A DNA stretch of 60,155 nucleotides from Furfurilactobacillus entadae (GTDB lineage Bacteria; Bacillota; Bacilli; Lactobacillales; Lactobacillaceae). Shown here one piece after another: positions 52,972 to 60,155 of the stretch. The stretch is from positions 1 to 60,155 of the forward strand of contig NZ_BQXN01000013.1 in NCBI RefSeq assembly GCF_045862745.1. The letters are read 5' to 3'. The translations under genes and the position numbers were made by a program. How positions within the stretch are numbered: the stretch's first letter is position 1; each line of letters begins with the position of its first letter. The notes beneath the pieces were generated by a model, which worked only from the letters and a program-made list of their open reading frames with translations, was not told the DNA's origin and searched no databases.

Positions 52972-54072
52972 GTGGACGTTACCTTTAAACAGGTCTCACT
53001 GGCCTACGACAATCATCATCACATTTTAAATCAAATTAGTTTCACCATCCCCGAAGGACAGTTGACTTGTCTCCTCGGCCCTAGTGGCTGTGGTAAGTCA
53101 ACGACCCTCAATTTGATCAGTGGTTTACTTCAACCAACTGCTGGCCAAATTTACTTTGGCGACCAAGACGTGACGCACCATGATGCCTTGGCCCGAAAAG
53201 TGGGGATGGTTTTTCAGAACTATGCGCTTTATCCGCACATGACCGTTCTTGATAACATCTGCTTTCCCATGAAGATGATGAAAATGCCAAAAGCAGCCCG
53301 GTTGGCCCGGGCGCATGAACTGGCAGCGTTAGTTCATTTAACTGATGAGCTCGACAAACACCCCGGCGAGCTGTCTGGTGGTCAACAACAACGGGTTGCC
53401 ATCGCTCGTGCCTTAGCAAAGTCCCCCAGCATTCTGTTGCTCGATGAACCCTTATCAAACTTAGACGCGCGCCTACGGGTCGAAATGCGTGAAGAAATCC
53501 GCCGCATTCAGCAGGAAACGGGCATCACAACGGTTTTTGTCACTCATGATCAGGAAGAAGCAACTCACATTGCGGATCAAATTATGGTCTTAAACGAAGG
53601 GGCAATTCAACAGTTCACCACCCCAAACCGACTTTATGAACAACCGGCCAACCTTTTCGTAGCCCGTTTCATCGGCGCCCCAATCATCAATACACTCCCA
53701 TTAGCCGATGCGCAACATGACCTTGCAGGCCACATCCCGGAGGCCATTTTAAAAGCCGGCCGCACCCTCGCTGTTCGTGCTGAAAGCTTGGTACCAGTGC
53801 AACCAGGAACTCACGATATTGTTCTTAATGGGACTCACTTAGCAACACACCAATTTGGCCGTGAAATTATGACGCGCATTAACTACGCTGGCGATGATCT
53901 CATCTCAACCAGTTTTCCAGCCGATCTACATAATCGATCCCAACAATCATTCGCATTCGCCCTTGCGCTCACCGGGACCTTCATCTTTGATCAAACGGAT
54001 CAACGCATCTGGCCACCGGTTCAATCTGCCACCATTACACCATTTTCAACCAGGGAGGCAACCGGTGCATGA
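52972..54072 (+). CDS. ABC transporter ATP-binding protein (UgpC/MsmK/MalK type)
   Basis: This 366-residue ATPase belongs to the carbohydrate/glycerophosphodiester uptake class: Walker A GPSGCGKST (36-44), Q-loop FQNYALYPHM, signature LSGGQQQRVAIARAL, Walker B ILLLDEPLSNLDARL, and a C-terminal TOBE/OB regulatory domain (about 240-360). I start at GTG 52972, 9 nt after GAAAGGG; a TTG at 52954 is in frame but would overlap that site. Its stop overlaps the next start (ATGA). The gene is intact although both permeases are broken. Confidence 0.9.
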   Translation: MDVTFKQVSLAYDNHHHILNQISFTIPEGQLTCLLGPSGCGKSTTLNLISGLLQPTAGQIYFGDQDVTHHDALARKVGMVFQNYALYPHMTVLDNICFPMKMMKMPKAARLARAHELAALVHLTDELDKHPGELSGGQQQRVAIARALAKSPSILLLDEPLSNLDARLRVEMREEIRRIQQETGITTVFVTHDQEEATHIADQIMVLNEGAIQQFTTPNRLYEQPANLFVARFIGAPIINTLPLADAQHDLAGHIPEAILKAGRTLAVRAESLVPVQPGTHDIVLNGTHLATHQFGREIMTRINYAGDDLISTSFPADLHNRSQQSFAFALALTGTFIFDQTDQRIWPPVQSATITPFSTREATGA

Positions 54073-54966
54073 TTAATCAACGACCCACCTTAAAATCAAC
54101 GCTAATTGCCCTAGCCTACCTAGCACCAATGCTGATCATCACCATCGTTTTCAACATCTACCCCATCGTCAAATCCTTTGCGATGAGCTTTTACACGAAG
54201 TATGACTTTTTCACTGACAAGGTGAGCGCACTTGGCCTCGATAATTTCCGCTTCATTTTGATTGATCCAGACTTTCATCTTGCCGTCAGAAACACCCTCA
54301 TCTTTGTCTTAGGGGTCGTTCCACTATCTGTCATTTTATCGCTGGGGATCGCGATGATGCTAAACAACGTCCACTGGCTGGCAGGCCTTCTCAAGACGGC
54401 CTACTTCTTGCCATTTGTGACCAGCACCGTCGCAAATCTCCCTCGTTTGGCAATGGCTTTATAACGGCCAATACGGGCTGTTTAACGCTGTTTTAGCTCA
54501 CTTTGGGATTCATGCCATTGATTGGTTAAACGATCCCCACTGGGCCATGCCAGCACTCATTATGATGACTGTTTGGAAGGGCCTTGGTTTTAAAATCATT
54601 TTGTTCTTAGTCGGGTTAAACAACATCAATCAACGTTACGACCAGGTCGCTAAAATCGACGGCGCCAACGCATGGCAACGTTTCATCCACATTACCTTAC
54701 CACTCCTATCCCCAATGACGTTCTTGGTCAGCATCACCAGCGTTATTGGCGGCTTCAAGGTGTTTGACGAAATTTTTGTTCTCTTTTCGGGTTCACCAGG
54801 ACCCGGGAAGGCCACGTTAACAATCGTCTTTTACCTGTACCAAAAATTCTATTCTGAATGGAAGTACGGTATTGCTGCCGCTTCAGGTGTCGTGTTATTC
54901 ATCATGATTCTCCTCGTTACCCTTGGGCAACTCTGGTACGGCAAAAAGCACGTTCACTATGTGTAA
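54069..54966 (+). pseudogene. ABC sugar/glycerophosphodiester permease 1 (UgpA/MalF type), frameshifted
   Basis: The first frame (54069-54464) encodes the N-terminal half and stops early; the +1 frame (54436-54966) encodes the rest, including the EAA loop YDQVAKIDGANAWQRFIHITLP. Removing one A from the AAA at 54434-54436 joins them into about 298 residues with six helices (joined sequence TSTVA-ISLVWQWLYNGQYG). This is a single-base insertion in a short A run, so it could be a real mutation or a sequence error. Confidence 0.9.
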
Positions 54967-54978
54967 GGGAGCGTCATA

Positions 54979-55808
54979 ATGACAAAACAACGTTTAAGCC
55001 AATTATTATTGTTCACCATCCTGGTTCTTGGTGCCGTGACCATGTTAATTCCGTTTATTTGGATACTGACCACCGCACTGAAGACCGCACCGGAAACAAT
55101 GGTTGTTCCCCCAACCTGGCTCCCTAAGCACCTTCAGTGGCATAACTTTGTCAGTGCTTGGCACGCAGCCCCGTTTTTCACTTACTTTCTGAACAGCATT
55201 TTCGTAACCACCGTAACAACCATTGGCCAGCTGTTTACGACCATCCTCGCTGCGTTTGCCTTTTCACGACTATCCTTTTACGGTCAGCGAGCGCTATTCG
55301 GCTTATTTCTCTCCACCATGATGGTTCCTGGTGAAATGCTCATCATTCCAAATTTCGTTACCTTGTCGAAATTTGGGTTAATCAACACTTACGGCGCTTT
55401 GATCATCCCTTGGCTTGCCAGTTTCTTCGCGGTCTTTACGTTACGGCAAACGTTTAACACCATTCCAAACGAACTGTATTATGCCGCCAAGATTGATGGC
55501 GCGTCCGACTGGCACTTTTTATGGACCATGATGGTCCCACTGTCTAAATCTGCCATCACCGCCATTGGCATCCTTGAGGTCATTGGGAGCTGGAACTCCT
55601 TCATGTGGCCGCTCATTGTCACCAACTCTGCAAAATTACGCACGTTGCCTGTCGGCTTAAACGCCTTTACAAGTGACGCAGGCACCCAGTTTCAGCTCCT
55701 TATGGCTGGGCTGCCTCCACGTTTGTCGTTTTACCAATGATCATTGTCTACCTGATCCTTCAAAAATACATTATTGCTGGAATTAGCCACGCCGGTCTTA
55801 AAGGCTAG
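54979..55808 (+). pseudogene. ABC sugar/glycerophosphodiester permease 2 (UgpE/MalG type), frameshifted
   Basis: The frame opens at ATG 54979 (AAGGGAGCG site) and gives six-helix permease sequence with the EAA loop YYAAKIDGASDWHFLWTMMVP, but stops at 55740. At 55704-55713 the five bases GGCTG occur twice in a row; removing one copy restores a 274-residue protein that continues as MAASTFVVLPMIIVYLILQK and ends GISHAGLKG at 55808. A clean 5-bp tandem duplication is unlike a homopolymer error and argues for real inactivation. Confidence 0.9.
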
Positions 55809-55904
55809 TTCACACATTCCTCACCGAAAGGGGTGTTGCCATTCGCAAATGAGGGGCGTTTTGCTTAACATACTTGGTTATCGTAGAAAGGAAGGCTCAC
55901 CATT
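55809..55904 (+). promoter_or_regulatory. Intergenic hairpin upstream of the binding protein
   Basis: CCTCACC...GGTG and an outer CCTCA/TGAGG pair form a hairpin between the permease and the solute-binding protein, without a long T tract. It may protect the downstream mRNA from decay. GAAAGGAAGG is the ribosome site of the next gene. Confidence 0.4.
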
Positions 55905-57173
55905 ATGAAGATCCACAAGGGGTTTGCAATTTTGGCAACACTTGCTGTTGCCGCAACATTAACCATGACCGTTTTTCAACCGGCTCACGCATCAAAGCAC
56001 GCGACACCAACAAACATCTCCTTTTGGAGTGGCTTAACCGGACCGTACCAAAAGAACCTTGAAACCATCGTCAACGACTACAACAAGTCGCAAAAAACTT
56101 ATCACGTGACGACAACGTCTCAGGGTGATTACGCCCAGATGAATCAAAAAGTTATGGCCGCAGCAAAATCACATAGCCTCCCCGTTATTGGGATGACAAC
56201 TTACACAAACCTTCCCGATTACAAGAGTCACGGTTTCATTGATAACCTTGATCCAATGTACAGTAGCATGTCTAAAAAGGCACGCAACGACATTTATCCC
56301 GCATTCTTGACCGGATCAAAGATTGGGAAATCCTATTACTCAACGCCATTATCAAAATCCACTCGCATCATGTACGTTAACCAGGACATTCTTAAAAAAT
56401 ACAATCTGACCGTTCCAAAGACGTGGGACGACCTGAAAAAAGACGGTGCTAAACTCAAACAAGACGGGATCTACGCTTACGGATTCGATAAGAGTTTTGA
56501 CATGGAATGGGACGGCATGACCCATGCTGCCGGTGTCACCCCCGTAACCAGCGCAGGAACAGTCAATGTTAACAATAAAAAGGCCGTTTCTGCTGCTAAG
56601 TTTGTTCTCGACATGGTTAAGGATGGCACTGCCAAATCCGCTGGATCAGATATGTACTGGACCAAAAACTTTGTTAACGGTAAATCAGCCTTCTACATTG
56701 GTTCCTCTGCCGGGTTGACCCAGACAAAATTGCAAGCACCAAAGGACCTTCACTGGACAACAGCACCTGTACCGTCATATGACGATAAAAGCGGCACAGA
56801 AGTTGCCGGTAACGACGTTGTGCTCTTTAAAGGTGCCAGCAAAAAGCAACAGCAGGGTGCCTACGACTTTATGAAGTATCTGCTGAAGCCAACGACGGCC
56901 ACAAAATGGGCTAAGCTAACTGGCTACGTTCCACTAGATAAGAGCGCAACCAAATCCACGGATTATCAGGACTTTCTAAAGGCCCATCCTGAAAACAAAG
57001 CCGCCGTTAATTCATTACCCCAAGCCTTCTCGCAACCAACATTTGTTGGATTCAGTGAGTACTACAATGATAAACAAAATGCCTTTAACGACATGCTAAC
57101 CAAAGGAACCTCCGCAAAGGACGCCCTCGATCAATTAGCAACTCAAACGAAACAAATCACAGAAAAGCAGTAA
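55905..57173 (+). CDS. Extracellular solute-binding protein (UgpB/family 1 type), no lipobox
   Basis: This 422-residue protein has a signal peptide (KIHKGFAILATLAVAATL, cleavage near QPAHA-S at residues 26-31). The region lacks the lipobox Cys that anchors most Gram-positive binding proteins, so it may be released or held in another way. The mature part has the family-1 ligand-binding fold (ISFWSGLTGPYQKNLETIVNDYN, ATKWAKLTGYVPLDKSA). Its place behind the ATPase and permease genes suggests sugar or glycerophosphodiester binding. GAAAGGAAGG precedes the ATG. Confidence 0.88.
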   Translation: MKIHKGFAILATLAVAATLTMTVFQPAHASKHATPTNISFWSGLTGPYQKNLETIVNDYNKSQKTYHVTTTSQGDYAQMNQKVMAAAKSHSLPVIGMTTYTNLPDYKSHGFIDNLDPMYSSMSKKARNDIYPAFLTGSKIGKSYYSTPLSKSTRIMYVNQDILKKYNLTVPKTWDDLKKDGAKLKQDGIYAYGFDKSFDMEWDGMTHAAGVTPVTSAGTVNVNNKKAVSAAKFVLDMVKDGTAKSAGSDMYWTKNFVNGKSAFYIGSSAGLTQTKLQAPKDLHWTTAPVPSYDDKSGTEVAGNDVVLFKGASKKQQQGAYDFMKYLLKPTTATKWAKLTGYVPLDKSATKSTDYQDFLKAHPENKAAVNSLPQAFSQPTFVGFSEYYNDKQNAFNDMLTKGTSAKDALDQLATQTKQITEKQ

Positions 57174-57271
57174 CCACGTTTCCCATCAACTTTAGGTTTT
57201 GTAGAGCGGTCCGGTGTCAGGAGCCGCTTTACTTACATAGCACTTAATTCTTTTTAAAAGGAGGCCATTTT

Positions 57272-58510
57272 ATGACTAACGTTCGTTTTCTAAACGGCCT
57301 AAACACTATTGGTGGCAATATTGTCGAGATCACAACCGCCACATCGCGAATTATCACGGACTTCGGGATTGCAGTTAACAGCGATGACGCAGATCCAGAC
57401 ACCTTAATGGCTAACCATCTCTTGCCGGATCTACCCGAACTTTTTACCCGGTCAGCTGAACCAAGTCCTTACCGCCATGAGGCGATTTTCATCAGCCACC
57501 TGCACCTTGATCACACCGCAGCCCTCCAATATTTAAAAACGGACATCCCCGTTTACCTCTCAGCCGATTCCTATCGTCTTTACAAGCACTTGGCCGCGGC
57601 CGGTCTCGCTAAGCCAATGGGGCTCAACTTTCACTCGTTTCATTACGATACCCCAGTCCAGATCGGTGACTTAACGGTGACTGGGTTTGCCAGCGACCAC
57701 GATGCGTTTGGTGCTACGGCCCTCCTGATTTCAGATGGGCGGCATTCTTTTGGCATCTCTGGCGATGTCCGGCTCAACGGTCCCCACATTGAAAACGTGC
57801 ACCACTGGCTCGATGTCTTTCATCAGGCTCACTTAGACCTCTTTATGTTGGAAGCCACAAGTTTCAGCTTCCCGCCATCAGAACAAGAACCTGCCAGTGA
57901 AGCGCAATTGCAAGCTAGCTTTCGCGAGCTCATCCAAACGCAGCCAGAATTGCTTGTGTTAAACCCCTATCCACGAAATTTAGAGCGACTCCTCCGGTTT
58001 AACCAAACAGCCAATGCACTCAACCGGCCCGTTGTTTGGGAGCTTGCTTACGCCCGGTTGCTTCATGCGTTTTACCCTGAGGCACTGATTCATGTCTTAA
58101 ATACCACACATTTAAACCGTGAAGATCTCAATACACTTATTCCAGTTTCATCTGCCACGCTTCGCCATGAGCCTGATCATTTTTGTCTGCAAAATAGTTT
58201 TGAAAATCTTCCCCAGCTTGATTCGTTTGGTCCACTACTGTATCTGCATAGTAATGGTGAACCACTGGGTGATTATGACCCACGCTTTGCCGTTCTCCAG
58301 GACTTTCTCTCAACGCATCACTGGCAGTTACAAACACTCAGTAGTTCTGGCCACGCGACCCCCAATGCATTAGTCGCCATTGCCAAACGGGTAAACGCAC
58401 AGACCACCGTCTTGTGGCATTCATTCCACCCAGCGGCGGCCGCAGAGGCATTGGCTTCACTCCCCACCGAAACCCGCTTGCCTGAGCGAAATCAGTCTTA
58501 CCACTTCTAA
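57272..58510 (+). CDS. MBL-fold hydrolase with beta-CASP-like C-terminus
   Basis: This 412-residue protein has DFG near residue 30, the metal site HLHLDH (76-81), ASDHDAFGATALLIS with a further His and ISGDVRLNG with an Asp ligand. The C-terminal SSGHATPNALVAI (about 358-370) and LWHSFHP (H383, H386) resemble motifs B/C of RNase J/beta-CASP proteins. It could be a phosphodiesterase acting on what the ABC system imports, or a nuclease. AAAAGGAGG precedes the ATG, and a hairpin (AGCGG...CCGCT) lies in the 98-bp gap after the binding-protein gene. Terminator at 58518-58555. Confidence 0.75.
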   Translation: MTNVRFLNGLNTIGGNIVEITTATSRIITDFGIAVNSDDADPDTLMANHLLPDLPELFTRSAEPSPYRHEAIFISHLHLDHTAALQYLKTDIPVYLSADSYRLYKHLAAAGLAKPMGLNFHSFHYDTPVQIGDLTVTGFASDHDAFGATALLISDGRHSFGISGDVRLNGPHIENVHHWLDVFHQAHLDLFMLEATSFSFPPSEQEPASEAQLQASFRELIQTQPELLVLNPYPRNLERLLRFNQTANALNRPVVWELAYARLLHAFYPEALIHVLNTTHLNREDLNTLIPVSSATLRHEPDHFCLQNSFENLPQLDSFGPLLYLHSNGEPLGDYDPRFAVLQDFLSTHHWQLQTLSSSGHATPNALVAIAKRVNAQTTVLWHSFHPAAAAEALASLPTETRLPERNQSYHF

Positions 58511-58517
58511 CCGATAA

Positions 58518-58555
58518 AAAAAGCTTATCAACACACATGTGCTGATAAGCTTTTT
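58518..58555. terminator. Bidirectional terminator after the MBL gene
   Basis: AAAAAGCTTATCA (58518-58530) pairs with TGATAAGCTTTTT (58543-58555). Confidence 0.9.
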
Positions 58556-58562
58556 AATTTAA

Positions 58563-59738
58563 CTAGCTGAGGTTACGCATCATGTTAGCAAAGCCAGTTT
58601 CTTCCATAATCGAACGATCATTAATCATTTTCTTAACGAGAGAAACCTTGTGCCCCTTTAGCTTGATTGAACCAGTTGACCCAATTTCAGCAATGCCTCT
58701 AGTTGGCCCAAGTGAACAAACCGTTCCCATGGCCTTGTACGTAAAGTTCGTCATCGACTGTCCTTCAAGACTCCCCTTGATGTTCTTAACGACATGGGTT
58801 GCTTGTGCAATCGCGATTTGCCCAGTTGTTGGGTAGAACCGCCCACTAGCTGGGTCAGGAACCGCACTATTATCCCCAATGATAAAGACATCTGGGTGAT
58901 CCTTAAGGGTTAACGTTGGTTCGACAGCAACCCGGTTCCGCTTTTGATCAAAACCGGAGTCGGCAATCACTTGGCTTCCGCGAACACCAGTCGTCCAGAT
59001 AATTGTGTTTGCTTCATACGTCTTGTCACCACTAACGACCCCGTGGGCAGTTACTTCATCAATCGCCGTTGCGGTGTGGATGATGGCGCCCTTATCTGCC
59101 AAATACTTCACCGCGTAATCAACAAGTTTTTCATCAAACATTGGCAAAACTTTTGGTTGGGCCTCCAAACAGGTAATTTCGATCTTATCTGCTGGTAAAT
59201 TGTATTGCTGAATTAAACTAGGCATCCGGTGAACTAGTTCACCCAACAGCTCGATACTGGTAAAACCAGCCCCACACACAATAATGTGGAGGTCCCGTTC
59301 ATCCTTAGTCTCGTTATAGGCTGCTAAACGTGCTTCTAAGTGCTTCCGAATGGCGACGGCACTGTCGATGTCTTGAAGCTTTAGACCGTACTCAGCGGCG
59401 CCCTTAATGCCAAAGTCCTCTGATTCAAAGCCAAGTGCAACCACCAAGTAATCATAATTAAGTGGTGCCGCTTCACCTGCAACACTAACTTGCTTGTGAT
59501 CAACGTCGATCTTGGTCACCGTATCCTGCTTAAACGTCACCCCTGATGGTAACGCACACGCAATATCAAACGTAATGTGGTCTGGTTCATTTGTCCCAAT
59601 GGCCACTGTATGTAGTGCTGTTGCTTCATAATGATAGGCATTGCGGTCAATCAAGGTAATGTGCACATTGGCATTGTGCAGTTCATGAACCGTCCGTAAG
59701 CCTGCGTACCCTGCACCTAAAACGATTACTTCAGTCAT
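58563..59738 (-). CDS. ndh: Type II NADH dehydrogenase (NAD(P)/FAD-dependent oxidoreductase)
   Basis: This 391-residue flavoprotein has FAD motif GAGYAG (8-13), NADH motif HIIVCGAGFTSIELLGEL near residue 155, and DVFIIGDNSA near 290. It is the NDH-2 type, with a C-terminal region that sits on the membrane; it passes electrons from NADH to quinone. ATG at 59738 fits GGGAGGAATAAAG; a longer frame to 59753 has no better site. In a lactobacillus it may serve extracellular electron transfer or, with added haem and quinone, respiration. Confidence 0.92.
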   Translation of the reverse strand: MTEVIVLGAGYAGLRTVHELHNANVHITLIDRNAYHYEATALHTVAIGTNEPDHITFDIACALPSGVTFKQDTVTKIDVDHKQVSVAGEAAPLNYDYLVVALGFESEDFGIKGAAEYGLKLQDIDSAVAIRKHLEARLAAYNETKDERDLHIIVCGAGFTSIELLGELVHRMPSLIQQYNLPADKIEITCLEAQPKVLPMFDEKLVDYAVKYLADKGAIIHTATAIDEVTAHGVVSGDKTYEANTIIWTTGVRGSQVIADSGFDQKRNRVAVEPTLTLKDHPDVFIIGDNSAVPDPASGRFYPTTGQIAIAQATHVVKNIKGSLEGQSMTNFTYKAMGTVCSLGPTRGIAEIGSTGSIKLKGHKVSLVKKMINDRSIMEETGFANMMRNLS

Positions 59739-60029
59739 CTTTATTCCTCCCAAATTATCCGTTCACAAATTTAGCAGTCGAGTTGATCAGCGCCATGCCA
59801 AATTTGGTTTCGCTTCCATTATAAAATCAAATGTACACAATTGTCTGCAATAACGCCTTTTATTTAACTTTAAAAACAATTCGTTTATCAGATGATCATT
59901 CTAATTAAACGTTTCATAACCATAACAGACTTCGTTAAGTGGTTCTTTCTTTAGCAAAGCATATTCATGCATCATGGTTCTGCCAACCTGCTTATTATCG
60001 CCCTTTTCACTATCCATAGTTCAGTCCAC
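59739..60029. other. Gene-poor stretch upstream of ndh
   Basis: It contains the ndh promoter (minus-strand TATAAT at about 59819-59824, poor -35) and a possible small ORF at 59901-60017. No RNA motif is recognised. Confidence 0.45.
59901..60017 (-). CDS. Possible 38-aa small protein
   Basis: The frame starts MDSEKGDNKQ and ends NEVCYGYETFN, with mixed charged residues and one Cys. It lies just after the tRNA terminator. The upstream GGAC is a weak ribosome site. I do not recognise it, and it may be a chance frame. Confidence 0.22.
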   Translation of the reverse strand: MDSEKGDNKQVGRTMMHEYALLKKEPLNEVCYGYETFN

Positions 60030-60072
60030 AAAAAAACGCCGCTCCACGGTGATCAACCCGTGAAACGACGCT
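60030..60072 (-). terminator. Terminator after tRNA-Thr
   Basis: On the minus strand the arms 60058-60072 and 60035-60049 form a 15-bp stem including G-U pairs, followed by T7 (A7 at 60030-60036). Confidence 0.85.
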
Positions 60073-60082
60073 TTACCTTTGA

Positions 60083-60155
60083 TGCCGGATAGGTGACTCG
60101 AACACCTGACCCTCGGTTTACGATACCGATGCTCTACCAACTGAGCTAATCCGGC
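60083..60155 (-). tRNA. tRNA-Thr(CGT)
   Basis: The 73-nt cloverleaf is complete: acceptor GCCGGAT/ATCCGGC with discriminator A, D stem GCTC/GAGC, anticodon stem TCGGT/ACCGA with loop ATCGTAA (anticodon CGT), variable GGGTC, and T arm AGGTG-TTCGAGT-CACCT. CCA is not encoded. The 5' end coincides with the end of the window, so the promoter and possible neighbouring tRNAs lie outside. Confidence 0.95.

Noticed and set aside
54069..54966. Programmed ribosomal frameshift in permease 1
   Set aside because: There is no slippery heptamer, no stimulatory hairpin and no precedent in this family; a simple insertion explains the break.

Overview
The window looks like chromosomal DNA of a heterofermentative Lactobacillaceae (Secundilactobacillus, Furfurilactobacillus or Lentilactobacillus type; genus not certain). 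The evidence is the gene set: both oxidative pentose-phosphate dehydrogenases (zwf, gnd), zinc alcohol dehydrogenase, water-forming NADH oxidase, type II NADH dehydrogenase, cysteine-free RexAB-type AddAB, NrdI, a penicillin-V-acylase-type C-N hydrolase and cls. Shine-Dalgarno sequences are strong AGGAGG types, TTG and GTG starts are common, and base composition is moderate (mid-40s % GC by eye). I see no rRNA, prophage, IS transposase or CRISPR array.

Layout. 1-2106: an interrupted giant hairpin, a TetR/aadE-like pair and a tandem 121-bp structured repeat. 2107-4107: a CorC/HlyC protein, then a very small holin-like toxin gene with features of a type I toxin-antitoxin locus, plus palindromes. 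4108-7800: RibD-type reductase, lactonase-like MBL protein, TetR, HAD phosphatase, nrdI and a duplicated hairpin element. 7802-11910: MFS exporter, adhP, a further copy of the 121-bp repeat, a VOC protein and sfsA. 11930-15402: a compact VTC / DUF4956 / TetR / CotH-kinase operon. 15705-21255: tex, a GT-C-like membrane protein and nox. 21595-27126: Rrf2 regulator with a frameshifted MMPL transporter, then glpK. 27427-34829: zwf, PVA/BSH hydrolase, GtrA, MarR, thiolase and gnd. 34962-43567: the addB-addA-flavin oxidoreductase operon. 43716-44165: an apparently untranslated, highly structured RNA gene of about 450 nt with its own promoter and terminator. 44288-52414: PadR/HAAS-DUF4097, cls, HerA-like ATPase with a MagIII-like glycosylase, GNAT, PadR and a 14-TM MFS exporter. 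52972-58510: a UgpC/A/E/B-type ABC uptake operon with a beta-CASP-like MBL hydrolase, in which both permeases carry independent frameshifts. 58563-60155: ndh and tRNA-Thr(CGT).

The metabolic genes fit together. zwf and gnd generate NAD(P)H in the phosphoketolase route; adhP, nox and ndh reoxidise NADH; glpK feeds in glycerol. nox has a CcpA site on its -35 box, and zwf has two LacI/CcpA-like repeats.

The most interesting signals are the ~450-nt RNA at 43716-44165, the small toxin locus at 3632-3984, the dispersed structured repeats, the VTC-DUF4956-CotH operon and the doubly broken ABC transporter. Three genes contain frameshifting indels; two are 1-bp changes in short homopolymers and could be sequence errors, the third is a clean 5-bp duplication.
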